The notes below the pieces were generated by a model. That model searched no databases, was not told the DNA's origin, and worked only from the letters and a program-made list of their open reading frames with translations. A DNA stretch of 37,054 nt from Deltaproteobacteria bacterium (GTDB taxonomy: Bacteria; Desulfobacterota; GWC2-55-46; UBA9637), in contig JACRML010000025.1 in NCBI GenBank assembly GCA_016214995.1, positions 1-37,054 on the forward strand, written 5' to 3'. A program made the position numbers and the translations under genes. This document shows, in pieces, positions 13,846-21,368 of this stretch (position 1 is the stretch's first letter; every line of letters begins with the position of its first letter).

Positions 13846-15252
13846 ATGTTCACATCCATAAAATTCAGGCTAATTGTATGGTTTCTTTCAGCCTTCTCCA
13901 TAGTTTTGGCAGGGCTTGGCTTATTTTTATATTATGAACTGGAAAAGATTGCAATTGGTTCTGTTGACCGCCATCTCCATTCTGAAGTCCAGTTTCTGGC
14001 CAGTTTTCTAAGAGAGGAGGAACAACACGGACACATCGGGGGTGAACTGATTGAGTTATCCAGCGCTGCCACTGGTGAATATGCCTTGCCGCTATCCGGC
14101 CATTATTATCAGGTTCTTTCACAGGACGGCAAGATTATTGCCCGCTCCCCTTCGCTTCCTGTTACAGGCGCGACGTTGCCCTTTGAGGGCGAAACATTAG
14201 AACCATCCTATAAAATCATTACAGGGCCTGAAAATGAACCTCTCCGCATGCTAACCCAAACTTTTAAACTCTCCACCGGCACAATTACGATTCAGGCAGC
14301 AGACACTTTAAAAGAGGCATACCATGTGCTCGGCTCTTTCAGCAATATCTTATTGATTATTTTTCCAATTGTCTTTGCCTTATCGGGAATAGGCATCTTT
14401 ATTATAACGAACAGGGCGCTCAAGGCATTAAATATCTTCTCCGGGAACATCGGGCAGATTACTGAAAAAAATCTGAACAAGCGGATTGAATTGCGGGGCA
14501 TAGAAACAGAACTTAAACCTCTGGCAGATAGTTTCAATATCATGATGGGGCGCATAGAAGACGCATTCACCAAGCAGGGGCAGTTCCTTTCGGATGCATC
14601 GCATGAACTCAGAACACCTACATCCATTATAAAGAGTTATTGTGATGTAACACTAAAAAAGACAAGAAGTGAGGTTGAATATAAAGAGGCATTAACTGTG
14701 ATAAAAGATACCTCTGAAAAAATGACATCGCTTATACAAAAAATACTTGATGTTGCAAGACTTGAGGCTAAAGATGTCTTAATAAAAAGAGAGGTTGTGG
14801 ATATTGGCTCTATCTTAAGTAATGTCTACAAACTGATGCTTCCAATCGCAGAAGAAAATGATATAGAGATTTTATTGGAAGACGGCAAAAAGGTTGATGC
14901 TTCTGGCGATAAGGACAGACTGGCAGAACTCTTTATAAATCTTGTTGATAATGCGATAAAGTATAATAGAAAAGGCGGCAGGGTTGTAATTTCAAGCGAT
15001 ACAAACAATGCTTGTGCTGTTATAACTATTTCTGACACAGGCATTGGTATTCCCGAGAAAGATATGGACAAAATATTTGACAGATTTTATAGGGTTGATA
15101 AATCCAGGGGTGAGGTTGCCGGGACAGGCCTTGGATTAAGTATTGCAAAATCAATTGTTGAAGCACATAGAGGCACAATAGAAGTGAAAAAGGGTTTAGG
15201 GGCAGGAACTGAATTTAAAGTCATTCTTCCCGTATTCAGCCTGAAAAATTAA
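13846..15252 (+). CDS. Sensor histidine kinase, partner of the OmpR-type regulator
   Basis: A 468-aa membrane kinase. Membrane helix 1 (about 9-29) is followed by a periplasmic sensor loop of some 130 residues, helix 2 (about 163-186), a HAMP segment, the HisKA box with His253 in SDASHELRTP, and a HATPase domain with N box (LVDNAIKYN), G1 (DTGIGIP), F box (IFDRFYRVD) and G2 (GTGLGLSIAK). The periplasmic region has no cofactor motif I can name. Its end overlaps the convergent tldE-like gene by 17 bases, so transcription from the two sides collides there. Confidence 0.93.
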   Translation: MFTSIKFRLIVWFLSAFSIVLAGLGLFLYYELEKIAIGSVDRHLHSEVQFLASFLREEEQHGHIGGELIELSSAATGEYALPLSGHYYQVLSQDGKIIARSPSLPVTGATLPFEGETLEPSYKIITGPENEPLRMLTQTFKLSTGTITIQAADTLKEAYHVLGSFSNILLIIFPIVFALSGIGIFIITNRALKALNIFSGNIGQITEKNLNKRIELRGIETELKPLADSFNIMMGRIEDAFTKQGQFLSDASHELRTPTSIIKSYCDVTLKKTRSEVEYKEALTVIKDTSEKMTSLIQKILDVARLEAKDVLIKREVVDIGSILSNVYKLMLPIAEENDIEILLEDGKKVDASGDKDRLAELFINLVDNAIKYNRKGGRVVISSDTNNACAVITISDTGIGIPEKDMDKIFDRFYRVDKSRGEVAGTGLGLSIAKSIVEAHRGTIEVKKGLGAGTEFKVILPVFSLKN

Positions 15253-16600
15253 AATCCTTTATCAATAATGCCGGCACAATACATGCCCCGGCATCGCTCC
15301 ATGATATTGGAAATGCCTGTCTTTCACTCGATATCGCCTCAACCCTTGAAAATGCCTCTATTATTGATTCTGTAAACCTCATATCCTCAACAGGGCACTT
15401 AATCCTTCCATCTTCAATATAAAAGGTTCCATCCCTTGTCATGCCTGTCATTGATGCTGTTTTTGTATCCAGAAGGCCGTTTACATAATGAAATCTTGTA
15501 ACAAGTATGCCTCGCTCAACCATAGATACCATCTCATCAATTGTATGCCCTCCCGCTTTTATAAATACATTTGACGGAAAAGGCCCTTCAACATCTTCCG
15601 GAATAAGAGCATGCCCTGTGGTTTTTCTTCTGTATTTTTTTGCAAGAAGTGTATCAAAGGCAATACCTTTTGCTATGCCGCTTTGTACAATATCCAATCT
15701 TTTTTTAGCCGCACCCTCAAAATCAAATGGCACAGGGAAACCGGATAAATCAGTGCCGTCATCGTATATGGTCATTTTCTTGCTCATAATCTTTTTCCCG
15801 ATACTTCCTGCCATAAAACTTGTGCCATCAATAAACGACTCGGCGCCAAAACCTATATAAATAAGCCATTCAAGGATTTCATTTACCGCAGCAGGCTCAA
15901 GAATAATCGTATATCTTCCTGGCTTTAATTTTTTAGGTTTATTTTTGATAATAGTCTTTTCAAGGGCTATGGATAGGAGTCTTTTTGTATTTATATTCTT
16001 TATATTCCTATCAAACTGGCTTGCAAAACCGGATGCAGAAGCAGATGATGTGATGAGGCTTATATTTGCAGATGTAAATGGCTGATATGCTTCGATGCCG
16101 TTTGAATTTACTATACCTATCTCAGTTTCTAAAGTTGAAAAAGCGCCGCCTGCCTTAAGTTCAGAGTTCGGAGTTCGGAGTTCGGAGTTTGCCTTTTTAA
16201 AAATATTATCCAGAGTTTTTATTCTGTCAGATATTGTAAGGTTTGCAGTTTCAGGAAAGTGGGTTTTAATCTCTGGATATTCAGAGGGCTCTGGCAGACT
16301 GTGAAAGAATTTTAAAGGTTTTATCTGCTTTGCAATGGCAATTGCCTTTTTCAAACATCGCCTCAGGTCATCTATGTGCAGAGAATTTGTAGATGTAATG
16401 CCGATTTTCTTATCCAATAAAACCCTGAAATATATTTGTCTGTCCGATTCCTTTATATTCTGTGTCACTGCCGAATTTGCGAATCTTGTCGCAGACCTGT
16501 GGCTGCCGACATAAAGCGCCTCAGCCTGTCCGGCGCCATGTTCCCTTGCCTCTCGCATCAGACTCTTGAGTAATTCTATTATTTTGTCTCTACCTAACAT
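15236..16600 (-). CDS. TldE/PmbA-type subunit of the TldD/TldE metalloprotease
   Basis: A 454-aa protein of the TldD/PmbA family. In the known complex TldE is the partner lacking the catalytic metal site, while TldD holds HExxxH; together they degrade unfolded peptides and mature some RiPPs such as microcin B17. Family blocks visible are ALYVGSHRSATRFANSAV near the N-terminus, EPAAVNEILEWL, GKKIMSKKMTIYDDG, GHALIPEDVEGPFPSN and the C-terminal GGTFYIEDG-like segment. No HExxxH occurs, as expected. Residues about 136-149 (ANSELRTPNSELK) are encoded by AGTTCGG phrase repeats (16159-16191), an in-frame expansion. It is separated from tldD by three unrelated genes. Confidence 0.88.
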   Translation of the reverse strand: MLGRDKIIELLKSLMREAREHGAGQAEALYVGSHRSATRFANSAVTQNIKESDRQIYFRVLLDKKIGITSTNSLHIDDLRRCLKKAIAIAKQIKPLKFFHSLPEPSEYPEIKTHFPETANLTISDRIKTLDNIFKKANSELRTPNSELKAGGAFSTLETEIGIVNSNGIEAYQPFTSANISLITSSASASGFASQFDRNIKNINTKRLLSIALEKTIIKNKPKKLKPGRYTIILEPAAVNEILEWLIYIGFGAESFIDGTSFMAGSIGKKIMSKKMTIYDDGTDLSGFPVPFDFEGAAKKRLDIVQSGIAKGIAFDTLLAKKYRRKTTGHALIPEDVEGPFPSNVFIKAGGHTIDEMVSMVERGILVTRFHYVNGLLDTKTASMTGMTRDGTFYIEDGRIKCPVEDMRFTESIIEAFSRVEAISSERQAFPISWSDAGACIVPALLIKDFNFSG

Positions 16601-16606
16601 GTTCTG

Positions 16607-17089
16607 CTATCTGTTAAAAAGGTATAAAATCCCGCTGAACAGCAAAACCAGCATCCCAAATCCAAAATTTACTTTAACCAAATTCAGAGATAATTTTTGC
16701 AAACTCGCCTTTTCTGAAGCCGATTCAGTCGTCCCGATCTTGGGTGTGAGTATTAACCCTCTATAAAAATGGATAATAACCATTCCAAAAACCAAAATAC
16801 ACTTCAGTGATAGAACATTTATCCAATTGTTCTCAAACAATCCGATTCCCGAAAACTGCTTATTGAATCCTGCTAATGCAACCCCTGTTATAACCAGAAG
16901 AAATATACTATAGTTTGCCAACGGAGTAAATCTTTTAGAAATCTCTCCCATGAGTTTGCCTGCCTCTGTTCCCAAAACTTGCTTGGATGATGGTATTGCT
17001 ATAAAAAGGATAAAGATAATTCCTCCAATCCATACAACTGTTGCAAGGAGATGCAGCCAATAAAATGTTACCAATATTAACTCACTCAT
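16607..17089 (-). CDS. CopD-family-like integral membrane protein
   Basis: A 160-aa protein with four predicted membrane helices (about 5-28, 48-68, 80-100 and 130-156) and conserved early His/Trp (FYWLHLLATVVWIGG), the pattern of CopD or related haem/copper membrane proteins. I choose the ATG at 17089 rather than 17101 because GGAGG lies 6 bases before it, while the upstream ATG overlaps the ribosome site. It lies 6 bases from the tldE-like gene. Possible roles are copper uptake or electron transport; neighbouring ArsR and CxC genes support metal biology weakly. Confidence 0.75.
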   Translation of the reverse strand: MSELILVTFYWLHLLATVVWIGGIIFILFIAIPSSKQVLGTEAGKLMGEISKRFTPLANYSIFLLVITGVALAGFNKQFSGIGLFENNWINVLSLKCILVFGMVIIHFYRGLILTPKIGTTESASEKASLQKLSLNLVKVNFGFGMLVLLFSGILYLFNR

Positions 17090-17142
17090 TTTTACCTCCA
17101 TACAGTTTTATTGATTTCTGCATAATTAATGTCCGTTATTTC

Positions 17143-17231
17143 GTCATTCCCGCGAAAGCGGGAATCCAGAGTCTTTATAAAAGACAACTTGGAAAGACGC
17201 TGGATTCCGGCTTAAAGACCGCCGGAATGAC
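17143..17231. repeat. REP/MITE-like element of the GTCATTCCCGCGAAAGCGGGAA type
   Basis: GTCATTCCCGCG..CGCGGGAATCCAG-like left end has its own hairpin (TTCCCGC GAAA GCGGGAA, 17147-17164), and the right end CTGGATTCCGG ... CCGGAATGAC reads back inverted. This phrase is a widespread dispersed palindromic repeat. Confidence 0.75.
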
Positions 17232-17351
17232 AAATCATTCTGTTATTCCTGCGAAAAAAACTATGACCATAGGACATTACTCTTACAGGAATCAATAGTT
17301 CGGGAGGGAAGATTTGCTTTGTTAATCCACCCTCCCTCAAATCTTTATCTG

Positions 17352-17468
17352 CTATTTTGTCTTTACAGGCGGAATGCAGCCACAGCCACATATGCCTTTT
17401 GTTTTGCTTTTCGCTTGAGACTTCTTTGTCTGAGGCCGTCCTTTAATTCCCTTCCTACCCTTTGCCAT
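17352..17468 (-). CDS. 38-aa basic peptide with CxCxC motif
   Basis: MAKGRKGIKGRPQTKKSQAK, then SKTKGICGCGCIPPVKTK. The N-terminal 26 residues are strongly basic and lack acidic residues; the C-terminus has a compact Cys motif GICGCGC able to bind a soft metal. The ATG at 17468 is preferred (7 bases after GGAGGTGA) over 17474, which overlaps the ribosome site. The adjacent ArsR regulator (62 bases upstream) ends with a matching Cys motif CTCGC, and an inverted repeat (17488-17515) lies just before this gene. It may be a small metal scavenger or sensor partner. No family recognised. Confidence 0.6.
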   Translation of the reverse strand: MAKGRKGIKGRPQTKKSQAKSKTKGICGCGCIPPVKTK

Positions 17469-17487
17469 TTTCATCACCTCCTCTCTT

Positions 17488-17515
17488 ATATAAGTTTATG
17501 TATATCTACTTATAT
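17488..17515. promoter_or_regulatory. Candidate ArsR operator before the CxCxC peptide gene
   Basis: Inverted repeat ATATAAGT (17488-17495) / ACTTATAT (17508-17515) with a 12-base spacer, between the arsR stop and the small gene's ribosome site. The spacing equals that of the dyad before arsR (17843-17866). Confidence 0.5.
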
Positions 17516-17530
17516 TTATGACAAAAAATT

Positions 17531-17827
17531 TTATCTCAATTTCACCTGCCCGCCTAAACATCCGCAGGTACAGATACGATTAAGCCTCTGTCTGCATTTT
17601 TCCAATACATCTTTATTTAAAGAATAATATATCCAATATCCTTGCCGTTTGTCTTTTACAAAACCGGCTGCTTTAAGCACCCTCAGATGTTGAGAAACTG
17701 CTGACTGTGTTATTCCCAAAGCCTCAGCCATGGCATTAACACTCGTATCTCCTTTTTTAAGAAGTTCAATAATCTCTATTCTCTTATCTACCGAGAGTAT
17801 TTTAAATAACTCTGCTGCTTCCTTCAT
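17531..17827 (-). CDS. ArsR/SmtB-family repressor with C-terminal Cys cluster
   Basis: A 98-aa winged-helix repressor. The HTH region (about 15-70) shows VDKRIEIIELLKKG, NAMAEALGITQSAVSQHLRVL and a wing RQGYWIYYSLN. The family's usual ELCVCDL metal site in helix 3 is absent (TSVNAMAEALG). Instead Cys residues cluster at the C-terminus (KCRQRLNRICTCGCLGG), so metal or redox sensing would be there, as in some CmtR- or redox-type ArsR proteins. It lies directly upstream of the CxCxC peptide, probably regulating it and itself through the dyads at 17488-17515 and 17843-17866. Confidence 0.88.
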   Translation of the reverse strand: MKEAAELFKILSVDKRIEIIELLKKGDTSVNAMAEALGITQSAVSQHLRVLKAAGFVKDKRQGYWIYYSLNKDVLEKCRQRLNRICTCGCLGGQVKLR

Positions 17828-17842
17828 AATTCACCATTTTAA

Positions 17843-17866
17843 GTATATGCACATTGACTAATATAC
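17843..17866. promoter_or_regulatory. Candidate operator before arsR
   Basis: GTATAT (17843-17848) / ATATAC (17861-17866) with a 12-base spacer, 16 bases upstream of the arsR start. Confidence 0.45.
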
Positions 17867-17899
17867 CATTTTAACCAAGCTGTCAAGTACTTTATATTG

Positions 17900-18116
17900 C
17901 CCCAAAAATAGACTTTGATTTTTGGGGAAACCGGCAAGTTGGCTGCCAGACAACACACCCCTAAATCCCCTCTCGAGAGGGGACTAAAGGGGTGTGTTAT
18001 TTACGACGAGCCGTATGTTCACCGATACGGTGAGGAGCGAAAATTGGCCGATAACAAAGTATGGCAGCCAAATCACAGGTTTGTAAAATAGCGAGGTCTT
18101 TAATCGCTATTTTACG
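17900..18116. repeat. Dispersed MITE-like element, copy 2, with nested palindromes
   Basis: Outer ends match copy 1 (GATTTTTGGGGAAACCGGCA and the hairpin GTAAAATAGCGA / TCGCTATTTTAC at 18083-18115). Inside, TTGGCTGCCA (17939-17948) pairs with TGGCAGCCAA (18062-18071), and within that lies a nearly perfect palindrome from AACACACCCCT to AGGGGTGTGTT (17952-17998) centred on CTCGAG. So an element has been inserted inside another. No gene is visible in 17828-18124. Confidence 0.7.
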
Positions 18117-18124
18117 GTATTGCG

Positions 18125-19621
18125 CTAACATTTAACTGCTCCAATTTCCACATTGCTGAACCTTGCAGGCGCTGCCCCATGCCCCACTGATATGCTCTGC
18201 ACAGGATCGCCCTTTCCGCAACTATTTAATCCATACATCTGCCATTCTTCTTTGCCGCATATTGCATTGCACGATTTCCAAAACTGCGGTGTTATGCCTG
18301 AATAAACAAGATTTTTCAGCGGTCTTGCGATTCTGCCTTTTTTTATCTCCCATCCAATCTCCATGCCGAGCTGGAAATTAAGCCTCAATGTATCAATGCT
18401 CCAACTTTTATTTGTCTGAAGGAAGATACCGTCTTTTGTATCTGAGATTAAATCATTCAAAACACCTTGTTGCGGTTCAATATTTATATTGCTCATCCTT
18501 ATAATTGGAATATTATCCCAGCCGTTTGCCCTCACGCTGCCATTAGATTTTTTGCCCAAAGATTTTGCTGTTTCCCTTGATGTGAGAAAATCTACAAACC
18601 TGCCGTTTTTTATAATATCAACCCTTCTTGCCTTTGTCCCTTCGTCATCATAAAGGTAACTTCCTGCGCCACCTTCAATCGTCGGGTCAGCATAAATATT
18701 TACGATTTTAGAGCATATCTGTTTCCCTAATTTATCCGGCGTAAGAAATGTTCCGCCTGCAAGGCTTATCTCCATTCCCATTGCCCTGTCAAGTTCAACT
18801 GCATGTCCTATGGATTCATGAATCTGTAAGGCAACCTGCGAGCCGCCGAGAATGACAGTCTTTTCTCCTGATGGACACTCATCTGCCTTTAAAAGCATAA
18901 GAGCCTCTTCGATTATACGCGGTGCATTCTGTAATATATCCATTTCAATAATCCGCTCATAACCGCCCTGCCTGAAAATGCCGTTATGCGAATCAGGGAA
19001 TGACCTTATTTGAACATCATCACCATCAATTGCAATGGCTTTTATACCTGCGCCGCTTGTAAATATCTCCTGCTCAATAAAACTTCCTTCTGTATTCAAA
19101 AAGATTTTATGCGCCTTCTGAAAATCCATAAAACCTTCAATGGTGTGAATCTTTTTATATTGTCTGGAATTCTTATACAGTGATGTTGCCTTTAAAGTTG
19201 GAAAAAGCCTTTCTTCAATAGGTATTGTAAAAGGATCAATCTGACACGGGGCTTTGTATTTAATTTTAACAGCAGGATTTTTATCTATTATCCCCTTGAC
19301 CCCTTGACCCCTTGACCCCTGTATTCTGGCTATCGCCTTTGCCTGAGATAACGCAGCATCCACCATCTTTTTTGTCTCTGTCTCAGTCAAAAGAGAACTC
19401 GCTGCAAATCCCCATGCACCTTTATATAAAACCCTTATGCCAAAGCCTGTATCAAAATTGTCCCAGAGTTTGTCAATCTCCCCATCCCTTGCCATCACTC
19501 CTTCTGAAATAGACTCCTCAAGACGAATGTCCGCATATTCAACGCCTCTTTTTTTGAGATAAGCGATGGTGTGTTGAAGCACGGAGATAAAATTATGTTT
19601 TGGCAATGGGGAGAGGGTCAT
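18125..19621 (-). CDS. tldD: TldD metalloprotease subunit
   Basis: A 498-aa catalytic partner of TldE. The zinc motif HExxxH is present as HESIGH (about 268-273) in LQIHESIGHAVELDRAMG. Other family blocks are YADIRLEES, DNFDTGFGIRVLYKGAWGFA-type N-terminal segment, DPTIEGGAGSYLYDDEG and the C-terminal GKGDPVQSISVGHGAP-like end. In E. coli the TldD/TldE pair trims unfolded peptides and RiPP precursors. Residues near 102-112 (RIQGSRGQGVKG) come from TTGACCCC phrase repeats (19297-19322). The ATG overlaps the stop of the upstream exported protein gene (TAATG), so they are cotranscribed. Confidence 0.93.
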   Translation of the reverse strand: MTLSPLPKHNFISVLQHTIAYLKKRGVEYADIRLEESISEGVMARDGEIDKLWDNFDTGFGIRVLYKGAWGFAASSLLTETETKKMVDAALSQAKAIARIQGSRGQGVKGIIDKNPAVKIKYKAPCQIDPFTIPIEERLFPTLKATSLYKNSRQYKKIHTIEGFMDFQKAHKIFLNTEGSFIEQEIFTSGAGIKAIAIDGDDVQIRSFPDSHNGIFRQGGYERIIEMDILQNAPRIIEEALMLLKADECPSGEKTVILGGSQVALQIHESIGHAVELDRAMGMEISLAGGTFLTPDKLGKQICSKIVNIYADPTIEGGAGSYLYDDEGTKARRVDIIKNGRFVDFLTSRETAKSLGKKSNGSVRANGWDNIPIIRMSNINIEPQQGVLNDLISDTKDGIFLQTNKSWSIDTLRLNFQLGMEIGWEIKKGRIARPLKNLVYSGITPQFWKSCNAICGKEEWQMYGLNSCGKGDPVQSISVGHGAAPARFSNVEIGAVKC

Positions 19622-20181
19622 TAGTAATTAACTTTATCAGTAATAAAGTAGTATGATTTGGTCAACTCTTCAAATGCTTTTATGTTTGCTCTAAATTCTT
19701 TTTCGTTTCTTGCCGACAGGACAATCAAAACAACAACCTTATCTTCTGGTATATAAGCAACAGCCTCATAATTGTCATGCGAGTCACCAAGAAAATAAAA
19801 AACTCTTGCCTTATTATTTTTCTTGTCAATCTCAATACGCTCTTTTTCTTCAATTCTTAAAGACGGAGCATTTTGCTTAAATCTTTCAATATCGTGCTGG
19901 ATTACATTATCCAAGTTTTTATCATTTGTTGAATTCATATGTACTACATTGGTATACAGAACTGTAACTGCTTTTCCCCAGGATGAAGCAATTGGGTAAA
20001 AAACTGCATGCAATCCTTGGCTTACTCCACTTGAATTGTCAAGGATCCACCCTTTAGGGGCAGTCAAAGTATATACATGATCATCTCCATATATTATCCC
20101 TGAATTAGCATCGTTTTGTCCAAATACTAAAGTTTGATTTAGTATAAAAAAACAAATTATTGTAAAAATTAATTTTTGCAT
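19621..20181 (-). CDS. Exported protein of unknown function
   Basis: A 186-aa protein with a clear signal peptide (MQKLIFTIICFFILN..VFG). The mature part begins as GDDHVYTLTAPKGWILDNSSG, a pattern of small periplasmic beta-sandwich proteins whose N-terminal strand resembles PsbP-like or DUF1795-type domains (AxxGW at the start, then long beta strands). The second half has KNNKARVFYFLGDSHDNYEAVAY and VVLIVLSARNEKEF. Its start follows AGGGAGG-type sequence and its stop overlaps the tldD ATG. Function unknown. Confidence 0.7.
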   Translation of the reverse strand: MQKLIFTIICFFILNQTLVFGQNDANSGIIYGDDHVYTLTAPKGWILDNSSGVSQGLHAVFYPIASSWGKAVTVLYTNVVHMNSTNDKNLDNVIQHDIERFKQNAPSLRIEEKERIEIDKKNNKARVFYFLGDSHDNYEAVAYIPEDKVVVLIVLSARNEKEFRANIKAFEELTKSYYFITDKVNY

Positions 20182-20267
20182 TCCTATACCTCCCTTTTTA
20201 TGCAGCTACAAATAGAAACTCTAAAAGTAACATAGTAGATGGGTATTTTTCAGCATGAACCCTCATG

Positions 20268-20930
20268 CTAATCCCCAACACCCTCCTGCATATCCATAAC
20301 CATCTGCCGCACATTTTTCACAAAAAACTTTTTAATACCCTTCCACTCTGGTTTTTCCCTTCCGCAATATTGCGGGTCAGGGTCTATATCTGCGTCTGTA
20401 AAGTATATGATTGCTTTTCCGATATTAACAGGATTGAGTCTGTCAGCGCCATATCTTTGAATCATGTTTTCGGCAATCTTTCGGAAGGGAGTATCCTTGA
20501 GAATAAAATAGAGGTCAATAAAGCCCCTTTTAGCCCCTCTCTGTGTGATAGCCATTATCTTCATGGCTGCGATATCTATTATTCCGGCAATATCAATGCC
20601 TTTCCAAAGAAGCCTTTTATCAAGAAATGGATAGGGATAATGAAGCATGGAAACCTTCACTTCATTAACCATTGCAGTCAAAGCGCCTTCTGTTTCCTGC
20701 TGGATAATTGGTTTTAATCCTGCTTTTTGAAATTCTCTGTAGAGCGCATCTGTTGAAAATGATTTTTCCGAAAAGAAATCCAAATCAACTGATATTCTGT
20801 GTCCGATTTGCAGCGCAAGCGCAGTGCCACCTGCTAATACAAAATTATATTTATGGGTAATGCCTTTTAAAACACCTAAAAGTTTTTGTCCCTGAGGCAA
20901 TAAGCATTCAGTGTGCATATTTATAGCCAA
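20268..20930 (-). CDS. AbiEii/AbiGii-type nucleotidyltransferase toxin
   Basis: A 220-aa nucleotidyltransferase-fold protein. The motif GGTALALQIGH followed by SVDLDFFSEKSF (about 33-55) is the GG[ST]-x9-DxD core of AbiEii toxins; later LLWKGIDIAGIIDIAAMKIMAI and GAKRGFIDLYFIL are typical family blocks. It overlaps the upstream gene by 23 bases. The TTG at 20930 is supported by GGAG 8 bases before it; the ATG at 20918 is an alternative. Together with the upstream DUF6922-like gene it forms a probable toxin-antitoxin or abortive infection module. Confidence 0.82.
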   Translation of the reverse strand: MAINMHTECLLPQGQKLLGVLKGITHKYNFVLAGGTALALQIGHRISVDLDFFSEKSFSTDALYREFQKAGLKPIIQQETEGALTAMVNEVKVSMLHYPYPFLDKRLLWKGIDIAGIIDIAAMKIMAITQRGAKRGFIDLYFILKDTPFRKIAENMIQRYGADRLNPVNIGKAIIYFTDADIDPDPQYCGREKPEWKGIKKFFVKNVRQMVMDMQEGVGD

Positions 20931-21294
20931 ACCATATTCTCCAAAAGCTCTTAGACCTCTCGGATACTTTTCTGCTGGATTCGCAGACTTCTATGATGAG
21001 CCTTGTCGGATATATCCTCTGTAACCACTGGACAGCATCCATGCCGCCCATCTCCAAAACCTTTTCTATAATATATCGGGCATTTTTTTTAATGCCAATG
21101 CCAGACGGCTCTGCATCCCAGAATAGCGAGAAAAATTTATCAGGAATTTTCTTTTCTGCGGCAAATTCTTGCACCTTTTGCATTACCTGCGTATCAGAGG
21201 CAGGGCCTAAATATTTATGCACCACTTTTCCGCCTTGACGGTATGCATGATACGCATACTCTCTGCCGCTAATCTTTTTAATAAGAATTGCCAT
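20908..21294 (-). CDS. DUF6922-like partner (putative antitoxin) of the AbiEii protein
   Basis: A 128-aa protein. The first 45 residues (MAILIKKISGREYAYHAYRQ, GGKVVHKYLG) look like the short beta domain seen at the start of some transposase or antitoxin proteins. The second part follows the DUF6922 pattern: FFSLFWDAEPSGIGIKKN, YIIEKVLEMGGMDAVQWL and ESSRKVSERSKSFW. Such proteins often precede AbiEii-type genes, supporting an antitoxin role. The two-part layout may be a fusion of a DUF6922 domain to an N-terminal domain. The family name is from memory and the role is inferred. Confidence 0.65.
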   Translation of the reverse strand: MAILIKKISGREYAYHAYRQGGKVVHKYLGPASDTQVMQKVQEFAAEKKIPDKFFSLFWDAEPSGIGIKKNARYIIEKVLEMGGMDAVQWLQRIYPTRLIIEVCESSRKVSERSKSFWRIWFGYKYAH

Positions 21295-21368
21295 CCGAAT
21301 ACCCTTGCAATTATATTACCAAACAATGTTGTATAAGTCAAACCATATAAAACAAATTCTGGATATTT

